Positions 34,578-63,701 of a DNA stretch of 64,000 nt are shown here, in pieces (within the stretch, counting starts at the first letter, position 1; the number at the start of each line of letters is the position of its first letter). The DNA lies in assembly GCA_963555705.1 (NCBI GenBank), contig OY743168.1, positions 20,962,139 through 21,026,138 on the forward strand. The letters run 5' to 3'. This DNA is from Ligustrum vulgare (lineage: Eukaryota > Streptophyta > Magnoliopsida > Lamiales > Oleaceae). The notes beneath the pieces are model-generated. The model ran no database searches. It was not told the DNA's origin and saw only the letters and a program-made list of their open reading frames with translations. The position numbers were made by a program, and so were the translations under genes.

Positions 34578-34828
34578 TGTAACGACCCGGCTCCCTCGCT
34601 GGGGCCTTCTCCGAATTGTACTCATGGTCTTTCCACTCCCCCTGGCTCCCTCGCTGGGACCTTCTCCATAAGTGGATTTTTGCCTTCCGCAAGATTTGAA
34701 CCATGTACCTAGGAATTCAGTACAATGATTCTTAGAATCCTGCTACCATTAGCGAGGGAGCCAGGGGGAGTGGAAAAATCATGAGTACGACACGGAGAAT
34801 GCCCCAGCGAGGGAGTTGGGTCGTTACA
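34578..34828. mobile_element. foldback element with long inverted repeats, TG...CA ends and 5-bp duplication
   Basis: The left arm starts TGTAACGACCCGGCTCCCTC. The right arm is its inverse, ending GAGGGAGTTGGGTCGTTACA. The arms extend about 75 bp with few mismatches and carry CTCCCTCGCTGGGGC and CCACTCCCCCTGGCTCCCTC boxes. The element is 251 bp and is flanked by TACCC on both sides (34573-34577 and 34829-34833). TG/CA ends with 5-bp duplications are LTR-like, whereas the long inverted repeats are foldback-like, so its class is uncertain. Confidence 0.7.
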
Positions 34829-34919
34829 TACCCACTTACGATCCTACTCTATTTTCTATAGCATTAGACACTTGGGCGTCTAATTTCAACACCTTTTTTT
34901 TTCAATTTGCCCCTCTATC

Positions 34920-35135
34920 TATCACACTTATGGATATTAGTGATTTAAAAAACATTTCTACAACAGTAGAAGTAACAACAAAAACATCACTAACCCTGAT
35001 CTTAAGAACAATCTTAGCATTTTAAAGCTCCCGCATCAGCTCAGTCAGTGACATGTCAAGCTTTCTCATGTTATAACTAACTTTGAAATGCGAGAACATC
35101 TTGGGAAGAATATTCAAAAGCCATGTCAATTAATA
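34920..35135 (-). pseudogene. Ty1/copia gag remnant
   Basis: A minus-strand frame reads LNILPKMFSHFKVSYNMRKL, then DMSLTELMREL, a TAA, and NAKIVLKIRVSD. This is the central gag pattern of plant copia elements (LP..F..FK..YN..K...SLTEL...L). No other coding part of the element can be recognised nearby. Confidence 0.55.
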
Positions 35136-37433
35136 GATCCTATGAGGCCATGATCATGCCTATTAAATAGGTAACAAATTTTATATTGTGAATATATATT
35201 CTCCTTTATTTCACTTTAATTCTCAAAGCATCGAGATATTGATCAGTTAATTTGATCTCACACATTGGTATCTCAAAGGACTTCAAACTGGTGATCAAAT
35301 TTCATTATTCGCTCAGGATTAAGGTGCCACTCATGATAATGAATTGAAATTAAATTCATGTAGTCAAATCCACAAATTAAAATTCATGTGGTTCGGCCCA
35401 ATACATTTAAAATATATTCTCAATTTTATTACCAAAGTCAAAGATAGACTTTATAAAATTAAGACAATTTTATAAAAATAAAGTATCCATCTTTATTTAC
35501 CGATCATTGACAAATAATTCCAAATTGAATTATAGATCAAGTATTTTTGTAATCAACAACTTAAACATTTGATTTATAATATCTAAACAATTCGTGGATA
35601 TACGAAATCTCATAATTAATTTATTAAAAAAATTAATAATAATTATTATTATTTTGAATGTCACGAGTACAAATAAATTTACTTGACGGGCATAATACAA
35701 TCCAAAAAAAAAAAAAAACAAACCAAACAATGTAAATCAAAATAAATTAATACTCCCTATAGGTACTAACTCTCCCACTAACTCATATACTCGTATACTA
35801 ATCACTATCTCCTTTGTAAAACGAACGACAAAGTGTAAACAGGTAATATAATGCAAAAATGAATGAGGGAAACAATTATAAACAAATGATAAAAACCATG
35901 TGCAAAAAAAAAAAATTACTTCCTTTTTAGATAACTGTTTTTATGGTTTTTTAAATAGTACATTAAGTAGTGAAATTGCATGAAAATTTATTTGCTTACT
36001 TATACAAATATAATTCACAAACAAAGAAATCTCCACAAACAACTCATTTTAAACGTATTTGAAGTAAATTGTATGAGTTACTCATGTGTGAAAATGTCGA
36101 TAATCTCCCGTAAGCAATACTCAAAATCATAAATCAGTGAGATAAGATGTGCAAAAAATCTCTGGTGAATAAATATATTTCTCAATTATGAAAGTCAAAT
36201 CTAGTGCTACTAGGACATTTTAATCAAAACGGCTCATAATTTTTTTTTTATTGCATCTTTTTATCTCTCTCCCTTACCATTAGAAAATAATATTTTCTCC
36301 ATCTTACGTGCAAACTTTTCTCCATTGAGCTAACTAAATGATCCTATATCGAGCTTTCGTCGATAACTCCAAGTCAGTTGAGTATAAAACACCACATTTT
36401 AAAGGTCCTAATATGCTCAATTACTCGAGTCAAATAGGCTTTGAAGAGAAGTATAAGCCTCTGTTCTGTAACGAAATAATTACAATTTATAAATTAATTT
36501 ATTGATAAAATGACCCCCTGAAGTTGTTAATAAACTTGTTTATAAATAGTAATGATTGTGTTAAAGAACACACGCGCGCGCGCGCACACACACACATATA
36601 TTATAATTTGCATATTTTTATTGGAGTAAGATTTTGATTTAGATCTATCAAAATGAAAATGCAAAAGTAAGGTTGCATTCTATTTTTATTTTGTTCGAAA
36701 TGTTTTCTATTTTCAAATTTGCTGAAACCGCGTTCTGTTTAAGATTTTACAGAATACTACTTTGATTATTTGTGATTCATTTTCTATGGGTTAAATTAAG
36801 ATTTATTGTGTTTTGAAGATTTACTATATATTATAAAAAATTAGTTCATCTAATTTTTGTTGGACTAATTTAATAATGGAATTCGCATTTTGCATAGATT
36901 CTTATTGCAAGTTTGAACATATTTTAGGTCTCTATGAAAAGGAGACGGGCAAACTATCAAGTTATGCAATCAAAGAAACGACACAGCAGACCTCTCTAGT
37001 ACAATATCTTGTAAATATCAAGTTATATACCACATAGAAGTTTGATAGTCAACCATGTAGGAAGTGTTGAGAAAATTCCTTTCTCGAAGTGAAATATCCG
37101 CTTTGTTGTTGTAGACACAAAAATGAAATCAAAGAATCAAGGAGATAATAGAAAATAAGAAGAAGAGATAAAAGACTTGAATCGCAAAGAATGTTATCCT
37201 AAAAGCTAAATTTGCGCCCTCTCGTAAAGAGAATGCTAAAGGGTCTCCAAGCAAAAAAATTTGCGGATTTCAAGTTTCAAACCAAGTATCAAATAGCACA
37301 ATTAAAAATTTGGAAACAAGGAACAAGAAGAGCAATGAAAAAGATTCTAAGTATGAAGAACAAGAATTAGAGGGTGATAATCTCAATTGCAAAGTGATAA
37401 TCTTATGTTGTAAAACATGAATTCTATTCCTAT
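35136..37433. other. gene-free region, probably decayed copia sequence
   Basis: AT-rich without open coding frames. A CTCCCACTAACTCA stretch (about 35773) resembles copia leader sequence. A Tourist-like left end (AAGCCTCTGTTCTG, about 36457) without a matching right end and a (CG)n(CA)n tract (about 36571-36597) are visible. Confidence 0.3.
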
Positions 37434-38960
37434 TGATAAGTGTATTTTATACACTTATTTATATGTCTAAATTAGAATAAATTATTGTCATTTTAGTATA
37501 TATGCTATTTAATTTGTGTGTATTTGTTACTTTGTAGAAAATATCCCAAAAAATGAAGAATGAAGCAAATAATGGAAAAAATGCACATTTAGATGCTAAT
37601 TGGAGCTTAATTGAGTAGTTGAGAAGTTTGTGACATCAACAGGGAAGCATGCATGTTTCCAAATAGAGCAAATCAGAAGTTGGAGGAGTTAATTGAAGGA
37701 GTTGAAAGCATAAATGAGCAAACTGAGAAGACTCCAAAGTTTGAGGACTAAATGGCAACAATTGGAAGTTGAGGATCGAAGCTGCAATTAAAAGTCAGGG
37801 ACTAACATAAGCAGCTGAGAAAAGTGGAAACTACACTTTAGGGTCATAACCACGCGATAGCCGGATTTCTACCGCGCGATCGCGATATGCCTCGAAATTT
37901 CACCATAAAGTTTTGACCTTGTCCACGCGATCGCGCTAATGTATGCCGCGCGATCAAGTGACTTTCCGACTGGTTCGAGGATCAAATTTTTCTCGCAATT
38001 TTGAACAGATTTTCATTCCGTTTGACCTATGTTTCTCCAACATCTATATATAGAACATAAGAGGCACAAATTGGGGACCTTTGCCTTCCTTAAGAACACA
38101 CCACAATTGTTAATTCATCATCAAATTCTTGAGAAATCTAGTATTGCAAAGGGGTGTGAATTGAATAATTTAGACTTGATGCATGCTTTCCTTTCTTCAT
38201 GTTGTTTTCAATGAACATTTTATTTTATTGGTTTTACTCTTTAATTATGACGTGTAACTAAATTCTATGTTGGGATGAACGATGTAGCCTAGTCATATTA
38301 TTTTAATTTCAAATTTCTTTGTTTTAGTAATTCATTGCATGTATTTATTTATTATTGTTCTTAATGCGTGAATTAATTGACCACTTATTCATGATTTATT
38401 GAGTTATTTCCATAATCTGAGAGGTGAGTTAATAACTTAGAACGTGGTAATAAATTCGGTAATTGAACAAGAGATAGAGATATACTTTTATTATTATTGC
38501 GATCGTGTTTGAATTCTTGTGTATTATGCATCTAGATAAGGAATATTCGAACCCTCTGTAGAGATACATGGTTGACTTGTTTAGGTAGAATTGATTTAAA
38601 CTCAAGAGAGGAATTTCAATATGCATTAGTGAATTTGACTGAATACATTATTAGGAAATAAAACTGGAATTGGAGTTAATATAAATGACTATGTGAAATC
38701 AAGATTCCCAACTATTTTACAATCGTTTTTAAAACACATGCAATCTAGCAATTTTAATTCTTTAGTTTATTTTATTAGTTTTAATTTAAAATCTCAAACA
38801 AAATTGCTCGTTCAAATAAGGATAGGAACTAACATATTTCAATACTTAGTAGCAGTCTCCGTGGGACGATAATCCGGACTCTTAGGTCCACTTATTACTT
38901 TTCATGATCTCATACATTTGCGGTTGTATCTCGCATCGCGAGATATTAAAGTTATTCTCA
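37434..38960 (+). repeat. Athila/Tat-like 5' LTR, 1,527 bp
   Basis: It begins TGATAAGTGTATTTTATACA and ends ATTCTCA. It shares with 22282-23795 (inverse) the start, the central region and the final CGATAATCCGGACTCTTAGG plus the inverted repeat TCTCGCATCGCGAGA. A TATATATAGAACATAAG box is at about 38043. Two intact GCGATCGC palindromes (37876, 37927) and two degenerate ones lie just upstream of it. Confidence 0.8.
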
Positions 38961-38969
38961 TTTTTTTTG

Positions 38970-39795
38970 GCGGACAAAGCAAAAACCTGGTTCTACTCTT
39001 TGCCTCTGCACACAATAATTACATTTGTAGCTATGAGCCAAAAATTTGTAGATAACACCTAGCCACATGTAAAAGCTTAGGGGTGTAATCTTGTCATTCA
39101 GTCAGCAGTCAAGGGAGTCCATTTTTGAAGCTTGGGAAAGATTTATCGAACTCATTAGACAGTGTCCTACCCATGGAATCACTGATTGGATCTTAGTTCA
39201 CACATTTTATAATTGTTTGACCAATGAAAATAAAAGGCATGCAGACTCAGCAGCTAGGGGTTCAATGTGGATATGAAGTATGAAGAAGCATCTGAAATCT
39301 TTGAGAAGATGGCTGCCAACAGTTATCAGCGGTATTCTGATCGATCTACACCCAAGTCTGGAGGCATTGTTGCAGTCAGTGAGATTACAACATTAAGTGC
39401 TAAGCTAGATGCTTTGACAAAGAAAATCAACAATATGGGTGTGAAGCCTGTGAATTCAGTTCAAACAACTCTATGGGATTTTTGTTTTGAAAATCACGCT
39501 GTAAATTTCTGCCCATTACAACAAAATCAATCAAATCCAGAACAAGTCAACTTTGTGGGAAACAGACAGAAGGGTGGTCCTTATTTACAAACTTACAACC
39601 CAGAATAGAAGAATCACCCCAATTTTTCATGGTCTAATAATCATAATGTTCATCGCCCACCTGAATTTCAGCAACAGCAACAGCAACAACAACAATCTCA
39701 AAAAACAATGGCCGAGAACATGGAAATGTTAATTCATCTGGTCAAAAGTCAGAATGGTGAAATAATGAATCAAGCAGCTGAAATAAAGAACAATG
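38970..39795 (+). pseudogene. Athila/Tat-like gag, deleted and interrupted
   Basis: The first piece, KAKTWFYSLP (about 38980), matches the start of the conserved gag core, but it follows the LTR almost directly, so the gag N-terminus is deleted. The next piece is ESIFEAWERFIELIRQCPTH (39109 on), then KYEEASEIFEKMAANSYQR (39275 on), the region of the zinc knuckle with only partial Cys spacing (FCFENHAVNFC), a tract like PYLQTYNP, and a CAG-coded poly-Gln run (about 39670-39695). Stops occur at about 39050 and 39608 and the frame changes near 39270. Confidence 0.8.
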
Positions 39796-39800
39796 ATCTG

Positions 39801-40467
39801 GTTTTTACATGTTTAGGACCGGTTCTCATCATTTCAATCCAATTTTTTGCATTTTTCACCTTTGTACTTTGATATCTATATTTGAACAACATTTTTTTTT
39901 ATAACAATCCATCACTTATTCAATTATAAAAGCTCAACTTAGAATCATAAATGATGCCATTCATAAGATAAGGTATCTTTTGATTTGAACCTTATATTAG
40001 TGCTAACATTGCAAAGTAATATCGATATCCTAGGTAGTATTAGCTTTGAACTAGTCATCCCTTATGATATTACCGGCGACATCGCACACGTGAACAATCT
40101 TGCTGAATATGTTCCACACAAATTTACTTTGGAAAGTTAAAGGCCTTGCGCCCATCCGAATTCATGAACTTTTCAAAAAGCAACTCCTAACTTTCCTTGA
40201 AGCGACACCAATTCTAAGTTCATATAGGAAATTTTTTTACAGTGTCTTGGTAACTTCAAAGACACTTGTACTAAGTACAGAATTTCTTTAATATTTATTC
40301 AACCCTCTAAAGCAGATACCCCAGCACTTACATCTATAGGATAGATCTTTTTAAATTATATGTTAAGTGCTATAATAATTCACTTATTGAATGACTTGTT
40401 GTTACCCTTTGAACCCGTGAATTACTCATTTCGTAATGACAGGTAGGGTTGCCGTCATTGGTGAATT
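39801..40467 (-). other. probable 3' untranslated/LTR part of copia-3
   Basis: It lies directly downstream of the minus-strand RNase H and is non-coding. It could contain the 3' LTR, but no TG...CA repeat pair can be fixed, because the other end of the element is lost. Confidence 0.35.
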
Positions 40468-43025
40468 TTATATTAGGAGTTTAAGCCCCATGCTTCTTGA
40501 TGTTTGTCTTACCAACTCTTTCGTAAGTGGTTTTATGAATGGATCAGCCAAATTTTCACTTGATCTCACATAGGTTAGTGAAATTATTCCATCATTTATT
40601 AATTTTCTTATGTAATTATGTCTAAGACTCATATGCCTAGACTTTCCATTATGGACTTCGTTATAAGCCCTTACTAGAGTAGCTTGACTATCGCATAGTA
40701 TAGATATTGAAGACTCATTCTTCGTATCTAGTGGTACTTCATAAAGAAGATCCTTAAGCCACTTTGCTTCTTTTCTAGTTTCAGCTAATGCCACAAACTC
40801 GGATTCCATTGTGGAATGCGTAATCATTTTTTGTTTCTTTGATCTCCAAGAAACAACACCTCCTCCAAGTGTAAATAACCATCCAGAGGTTGATTTATTT
40901 TCACCAGCACTTGATATCCAACTCGCATCGATATATCCTTTAAGTATAGCTGGGAGTTTGAAATATTGAAGTCCAAGGTTTTTAGTTCTCTTTAAATAAC
41001 CAAGAACTCTTCCAATCGCTTTCCAATTCTCAATACTTGGATTGCTAGTAAACCTACTAAGCTTACTTATGGGAAATGCAATGTTCGGTCTTGTGCATTG
41101 AAAAACATACATTAGGCTCCCAATTGCACTTGCATATTCAAGCTGCCCAATAGCCCTTCCAGCATTCTTCACAAGTTTAATACTTGAATCGAATAGAGTA
41201 TTTGCCTCTTTAATGTTCAAGTGTTTGAACTTTTCAATCACATTCTTAATATAATGTGATTGTGTTAATGCATACCCTAAATCACTCTTGGTCATTTTTA
41301 TACCTAATATGGTATCTACTTGACCAAGATCTTTCATTTTGAATGTTGATGATAGAAACCTTTTTGTTTCTTTTCTTTTACAACATCCATGTGATTACTT
41401 ATAATCAACATGTTGTCCACGTATAAACACACAAATATAACAAGTTTATCACAATTTTTGATATATAAATATTTATCTACCATATTGTGTGAAAAACCAA
41501 ATGACATAATTGCATTATCAAATTTTTCATGCCACTTTTTAGGAGCTTGTTTCAAACCATATAATGATTTAACAAACAAACTTTATTTTCATTACCTGGA
41601 AGAATAAAACCTTCCGGTTATTCCATGTAAACGTCTTCATGTAATTATCTATTTAAAAAAGCAGTTTTAACATCCATTTGATGCACATATAAATCATAAA
41701 TAGAAGATAATGCAAATAAGATTCTAATAGTAGTAATTCTGGCCACAGGTGCATAAGTGTCAAAATAATCAATTCCTTCTTTTAGTCGAAAATATTTAGC
41801 AACTAATCTTGCTTTATAAGTTTGGATTGAGCCATCGGTATTATATTTCCTTCGAAATACCCACTTACAACCAATGACTTTTGATCCAGTCAGTAATTCA
41901 ACAATCTTCCAAGTATTGTTGGATATTATAGAATATATTTCACCATTGATAACATTTTTCCAAAATGTGCTATCTCTAGAAGTCATTACTTCTTTATAGG
42001 TTTTAGGATCACTATCAATTTGAAGAAAATATGGAATTGTTCTTATTACATCTTCCTTACTTGCTTCAACCACGTATAAGGAAATTCTTTGAGAATCGGT
42101 CTCATCGTGTCCTAACACCTTCTCTTTACGAGATCTCTTGCTTCTTCGAGGTTCACTAGTCTCAAGAAGATGTTCCTAGTGATTTATTTGAAGACAGAAA
42201 CTCATTTTGAATTTCCATTGAATTTTGAGGAATATCATCTACACTTAATGATTTCTCAAAAGATTCAACATCTCGTGATTCTATAATTACATTGGATATT
42301 AGATCAAGTAGCCTATATGCTTTACTATTTATAGCATATCCAACAAAGGTACTTTTGATCCCTCTTGGTCCTAGTTTTGTCCTACTAGGTTTGGTGTTTT
42401 TATAATAAGCCAAACACTCCCACACTTTAAAATATCCAATGTTAGGTTTTTTATCTTTTCATAATTCATAAGGTGAAACTTTAAGTTTCTTAGAAGGGAT
42501 TTTATTATTTATGTGACATGCGGTAAGTAAGGCCTCTCCCCATAAATTATTAGGCAATTTAGACTTTGTTAGCATATCATTTACCATTTCAACTAAGGTC
42601 TTATTTTTCCTTTCTGCTAGGCCATTTTGTTTCGGTGTTCTAGGTGCACTACATTGATGTATAATACCATGCTCTTTACAAAAGATGTCAAATTCTTTAG
42701 AAAATTATTCTCCACCTTAATCACTTCTAAAGATTTTAATCCTTTTATCCTTTGGATTTTCTACTTCATTTTTATATGCATTAAACATATGAAAATGCCT
42801 CATTTTTATGTTTCGTTAAATAAACATAACAAAATATAGAGAAATCATCAATGAAAGTGAAGAAATATTTATTACCACATCTAGTTAACATGCCATTGAG
42901 TTCACAAATATCGGTACGTACTAAGTCAAGAATGTTGGATGGTCTTTGTACACTTTGAAAATGTTTTTTAATTATTTTTGACTTAGTGCAAATTTCACAT
43001 TTATCATTCTTTTTAAATTTACAAG
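40468..43025 (-). pseudogene. copia-3 pol remnant with YVDN instead of YVDD
   Basis: From right to left: KNDKCEICTKSK of the integrase finger (about 43000) and YFFTFIDDFS of the integrase core (about 42850). The integrase C-terminal region (GPRGIKSTFVGYAINSKAYR) is at about 42340-42380. RT starts at CKWVFRRKYNTDGSIQTYKA (about 41860), followed by QMDVKTAFLN (about 41665), SLYGLKQAPKKWHEKFD (about 41560) and LYVDNMLI (about 41410). RNase H, with SWRSKKQKMITHSTMESEFV, is at about 40815-40860. At least four frame breaks (near 42430, 42140, 41640 and 41337) split it. The second catalytic aspartate of RT reads Asn, so the enzyme would be dead even without the breaks. Confidence 0.87.
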
Positions 43026-43030
43026 ATAGC
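40468..43030 (-). mobile_element. Ty1/copia element (copia-3), 5'-truncated at an LTR
   Basis: Integrase, reverse transcriptase and RNase H are readable in copia order from 43025 down to 40468. The sequence breaks at 43030-43031, exactly where the third Athila-like LTR begins, so gag, protease and the start of integrase are absent. Confidence 0.85.
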
Positions 43031-43997
43031 TGATAAGTGTATTTTATACACTTATTTATCTGTCAAAATTAGGATATTATATTGTTTTTCTTGAATAAAC
43101 TCTGCTTAATTTGTGTTTATTTTCATTATTTCAGGTTTTATTCCAAAAATCAAGAGAATGGAATAACTGAAGCAATCACACAACAATTAGATGAAAATCC
43201 GGGGACTAAACAACTCCAATCGAAAGTTGGGAATATGAAGAGAAATTAAGGACACAAGGGCCAACCTAATGCCCTGTTCGGAGGCTCCATTAATTTGGAG
43301 TTTAAACTCCAATTTAAACTACACAACTTTCGAAATTACTTTTTAATCACACACATTTTCTCTCTCCAATTTTTAACTACACATTTTACCTCGAAAACAA
43401 AAAAAAAATCTCTCTCCTCTTTAATGAGCCGTCGAGCACACTATAAATTAGTTGAAAAATTAAGTCATAAAAGGAAAGGGGAGAAATCTGTGGCCGGAAT
43501 TCCAAAGGTAGACTCGGCTACCATTAAAAAAGAGCAGAGGCTGGTCGAGTAACACAAGGTGGTGCGACTGGAGGCAATTCCTTTGGTTTTGGTTTGGATT
43601 GGAGTGCAGCTGCTTGAAGGAGATACACACGATTGGGAATGACGCTTGGACTTAAACTCTTCAATCTCCTGATTTTATTTTCATCATTTATCGCTTTTTC
43701 TTTCAAGAACATGAATAACTAATTTAATAATTGGGATTGATGATTTAAATTTAATATTTCTAGTTTTAATTTCAATTCTCAAGTTGGAATTTTATTATTC
43801 TCATGTATTGATTTTATTATGATTTTGATGCTTGAATTAATTGACCATTAATTCATGATTTAATGATTGTTTTCATAATTCGAGATGTGAGTTAACAATT
43901 AGATCATGAAGTAAAATCCGGCAGTTTCAACAGAAAGATAGAGATATGAATTTGTGGTTGCTTGTGATCACTTATGAATTCCTAGATAATTTAATGG
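43031..43997 (+). repeat. third Athila/Tat-like LTR, 3'-truncated and internally rearranged
   Basis: It starts TGATAAGTGTATTTTATACA, as in the copy at 37434. Later parts (AATTAATTGACCA..ATTCATGATTTA and AGATAGAGATATGAAT) match the second half of that LTR. The middle, with the GCGATCGC boxes, is replaced by a stretch beginning like a Tourist MITE (TAATGCCCTGTTCGGAGGC, about 43268). It stops at about 43997, where the gypsy gag begins. Confidence 0.65.
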
Positions 43998-43999
43998 AT

Positions 44000-44305
44000 T
44001 TAGCTAAGGTCTAGCTCGACAATGGGGTTTTTCGACGGCTTTTCTTCTTTGGGTACTGATTTTTTCCCAATCGTTTCCTCTTCTTCCACCAATTTTTTCT
44101 TCCTACGTTTTTCAGTTATCATCGCAATTAGAGCTTCATATTTCTTATTATGATCCCTCATCAATTGCTCCATTACATCTAGTTTATTATGCATCAGCTG
44201 AATCTGCGTGGTGTTATCCTTAATCGACTCACCCATTACACCCATCTCTTTTTCCAACTTTTTCATGTTTTCCTCTGTCACTTTACCGTGAGTCTCATCT
44301 GCCAT
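44000..44305 (-). pseudogene. gypsy gag N-terminal fragment
   Basis: The 101 codons start MADETHGKVTEENMKKLEKE and form a charged coiled coil ending in a Lys/Glu-rich stretch. The ATG overlaps the end of the primer-binding site, an arrangement seen in some plant chromoviruses. The rest of gag-pol is missing. Confidence 0.65.
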
Positions 44306-44570
44306 GCTCTAATACCAATTGTCATGGTTGGAGCACTGTTTCATAGATAATTCAACCATAACTAGCAACAACAAACAATTAATTTGAATTTACTCAATTG
44401 CAGGATATAAACTATAATTGGAACTATTTTCATTTGATATACTGACAAAGCTTATTACAATGCAGGACATTAAAGTAAACTGTATGAATTTCATGAAGGA
44501 TAAACATAAAGAGAAGAACAGAGGATAGAAGAATAAGAGAAATAGAAAGATAGAAGAGGAGGGAAACTTA

Positions 44571-45062
44571 GGGTCTGTTTGATAAGCCCTTATTTTCCGT
44601 GGAAAATGAATTTTTTTTCCAACTTTTCTACTTTAGTTCGTTTGATTGCGAAATTTTTCCACGGAAAATATTTTCCGCGGACCCCACCCACGCGCCTCTT
44701 TTCCTTGTTTTGGTGGATTTTTGTTTTCCATGGTAGATGGAAAATGATTTTCGACACGTTTAATCAATTTTGTTATTGTTAATTGACTTATTTTCTTTCC
44801 AAAAAATAACGTTATCATCATCAAGTACAAATATATTTAAAAAGTAAAAAAAAATTTTTTTTTTGATTAAAATAGCAAAAAATTACTTTATTTTTCATGG
44901 AAAATAATGTCAATCAAACAACAAAAGTTGGAAAATTTCCTACTTTTTCCACCTAGAAAATGAAACCAATCAAACACATTAAACTTCTAATTATCAGGAA
45001 TTCAATTCCCTGGAATTCATTTTATTTCCACCCAAATTCCACCCTCGCTATCAAACGCACCC
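44571..45062. mobile_element. Tourist-like element nested in the gypsy LTR
   Basis: The ends GGGTCTGTTTGATAAG and ATCAAACGCACCC are inverted repeats flanked by TTA on both sides (44568-44570 and 45063-45065). The 492-bp body repeats GGAAAA/TTTTCC and may be two MITEs in one another. Confidence 0.7.
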
Positions 45063-45222
45063 TTAGAGAAATCGAGAGAGAGCAGGGAGAGGGGAGAGAT
45101 TCTGTTGTAACAATATTCTTTAGCCTGGTTGTCCTCCTTCATGAAATGTTATTTATAGATTTCCTAGAGAATATTCTAGAATAGGTGAAGTGAGTGCAGA
45201 AGGGGTGTGGTTGTGGGAAGGA

Positions 45223-45621
45223 TAGTGATGGCAATGGGCCTAGCCGACCCTTTAAGCTCGTCGCTCAGCTCGTCTTAGCAACGAGTCGAGCTTGTGGCTC
45301 GTGTTAGACCAGCCGCTTCGGCTCGGCTCGTCACTCAAGGGTCAAGCTCGGCTTGGCCCTTGAGCTCGTGGCTTGGACATAATTTTTATTTTTTTTTCAT
45401 TTTTCTTCATTAAAATTGACATTTTATTTCAAAAAAAACACGAGTCCTTGTGGCTTGTGTCTCACGAGCCGTTCATGAAAAACGAGCAAAGCCGTTTTTG
45501 GATTTGCTTGTTTGGCTCGTGTTCGAGCTCGTGAGTTGGACGAGCCGAATCGCTCGTGGCTTGTGATTTGACGAGCAGAGCCGATGAGTCGGTGAGCTGC
45601 TCGGCCCGTTTGCCATCTCTA
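45223..45621. mobile_element. hAT-type non-autonomous element, GCTCG-rich (family G)
   Basis: It starts TAGTGATGGCAA and ends TTGCCATCTCTA (inverted repeats). The flanks are GGGAAGGA (45215-45222) and GGGAGGGA (45622-45629), an 8-bp duplication with one mismatch. The body is filled with imperfect repeats around GCTCG/CGAGC. The same ends and duplication size occur at 50872-51521. Confidence 0.78.
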
Positions 45622-45651
45622 GGGAGGGATTTGAGTTAGTTATAAAAGTCA

Positions 45652-46212
45652 TATTACCATTAAATTACATAAACAAAATAAAAATAAAAACTTACCTAAA
45701 TTCGAAGGAAATCGAAGCAAATAGGATCTCTTGTGAAAGAAGTAATGTTGAGTTTCTTCGTTCAGTGAAGTGAGGGGAAGGGGAGGGAAGAAGAAGGGAG
45801 AAAAGAGAGGTTTCGAAAATGCATTTTAGAAAATAGGAAAGAGGGCAAGTTTCCAGTGTTTTTAAAAATAAAACAGAAAACAAGCTGAAACCACGATTCA
45901 AGATACCGCAAAGAGAATGAATAATTCTAGAGATATTTTTAAGTGACATTGTGATGTGACATATATTTATTGAATAATAATAATAAATATACCACTATTT
46001 ACTTTTTTATCACCCAATGAATGTGCTCCGCTTCATAATGTCATCGTAAATTTCTTTAATTAATGCCCCTCTAAGCAGAATATGTTGGAGCTAGCTTGCA
46101 AATTGCAAGTGACATTGATAGCGCGGGGATGTATTATTCCCTAAAGTCGCACTTTAACCAATATATAAATAATAATTCAAATCAGCATTCGCTAATTTCG
46201 GTAGCCAAAAAA
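45652..46212 (+). promoter_or_regulatory. upstream region of the MYST acetyltransferase gene
   Basis: This 561-bp stretch separates a gypsy LTR (opposite strand) from the ATG. A CAAT-like and TATA-like pair, ACCAATATATAAATA, is at about 46156-46170, and another ATATTTATTGAATA at about 45963. The first would give a leader of only about 15-20 bases, so the true start site is open. Confidence 0.4.

Positions 46213-63701
<17,489 letters not shown>

Larger units (their letters stand above)
37434..39800 (+). mobile_element. Ty3/gypsy (Athila/Tat-like) fragment: LTR plus truncated gag
   Basis: An LTR of about 1.53 kb is followed by TTTTTTTTGGCGG, a remnant of the TGGCG... primer-binding site used by Athila-type elements. 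Gag fragments then run to about 39790. The sequence then stops resembling the element, so everything downstream (protease to the 3' LTR) is missing. The LTR is the plus-strand relative of the solo LTR at 22282-23795. Confidence 0.75.
44000..45651 (-). mobile_element. Ty3/gypsy element 5' end: LTR, primer-binding site and gag start
   Basis: On the minus strand an LTR runs from about 45651 (TGACTTTTATAAC) to 44320 (CCATGACA). It is followed by TGGTATTAGAGC (44317-44306), one base from the initiator-tRNA-Met binding site, and then directly by the gag ATG at 44305. The LTR contains two later insertions (44571-45062 and 45223-45621). Without them it is about 440 bp, with CTATAAATA (about 45151) as a TATA box. 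The element is cut at 44000 by the LTR fragment to its left. Confidence 0.7.

Noticed and set aside
34860..34900. Copia protease motif on the plus strand (LDTWASN)
   Set aside because: The active-site Gly would be Trp, no neighbouring copia domain is on that strand, and the overlapping minus-strand gag match is longer and better.
46096..46212. Longer N-terminus of the acetyltransferase from an in-frame ATG at 46096
   Set aside because: Homology begins near 46213, the overall length then matches the family, and the extra peptide looks like translated leader over a TATA-like box.
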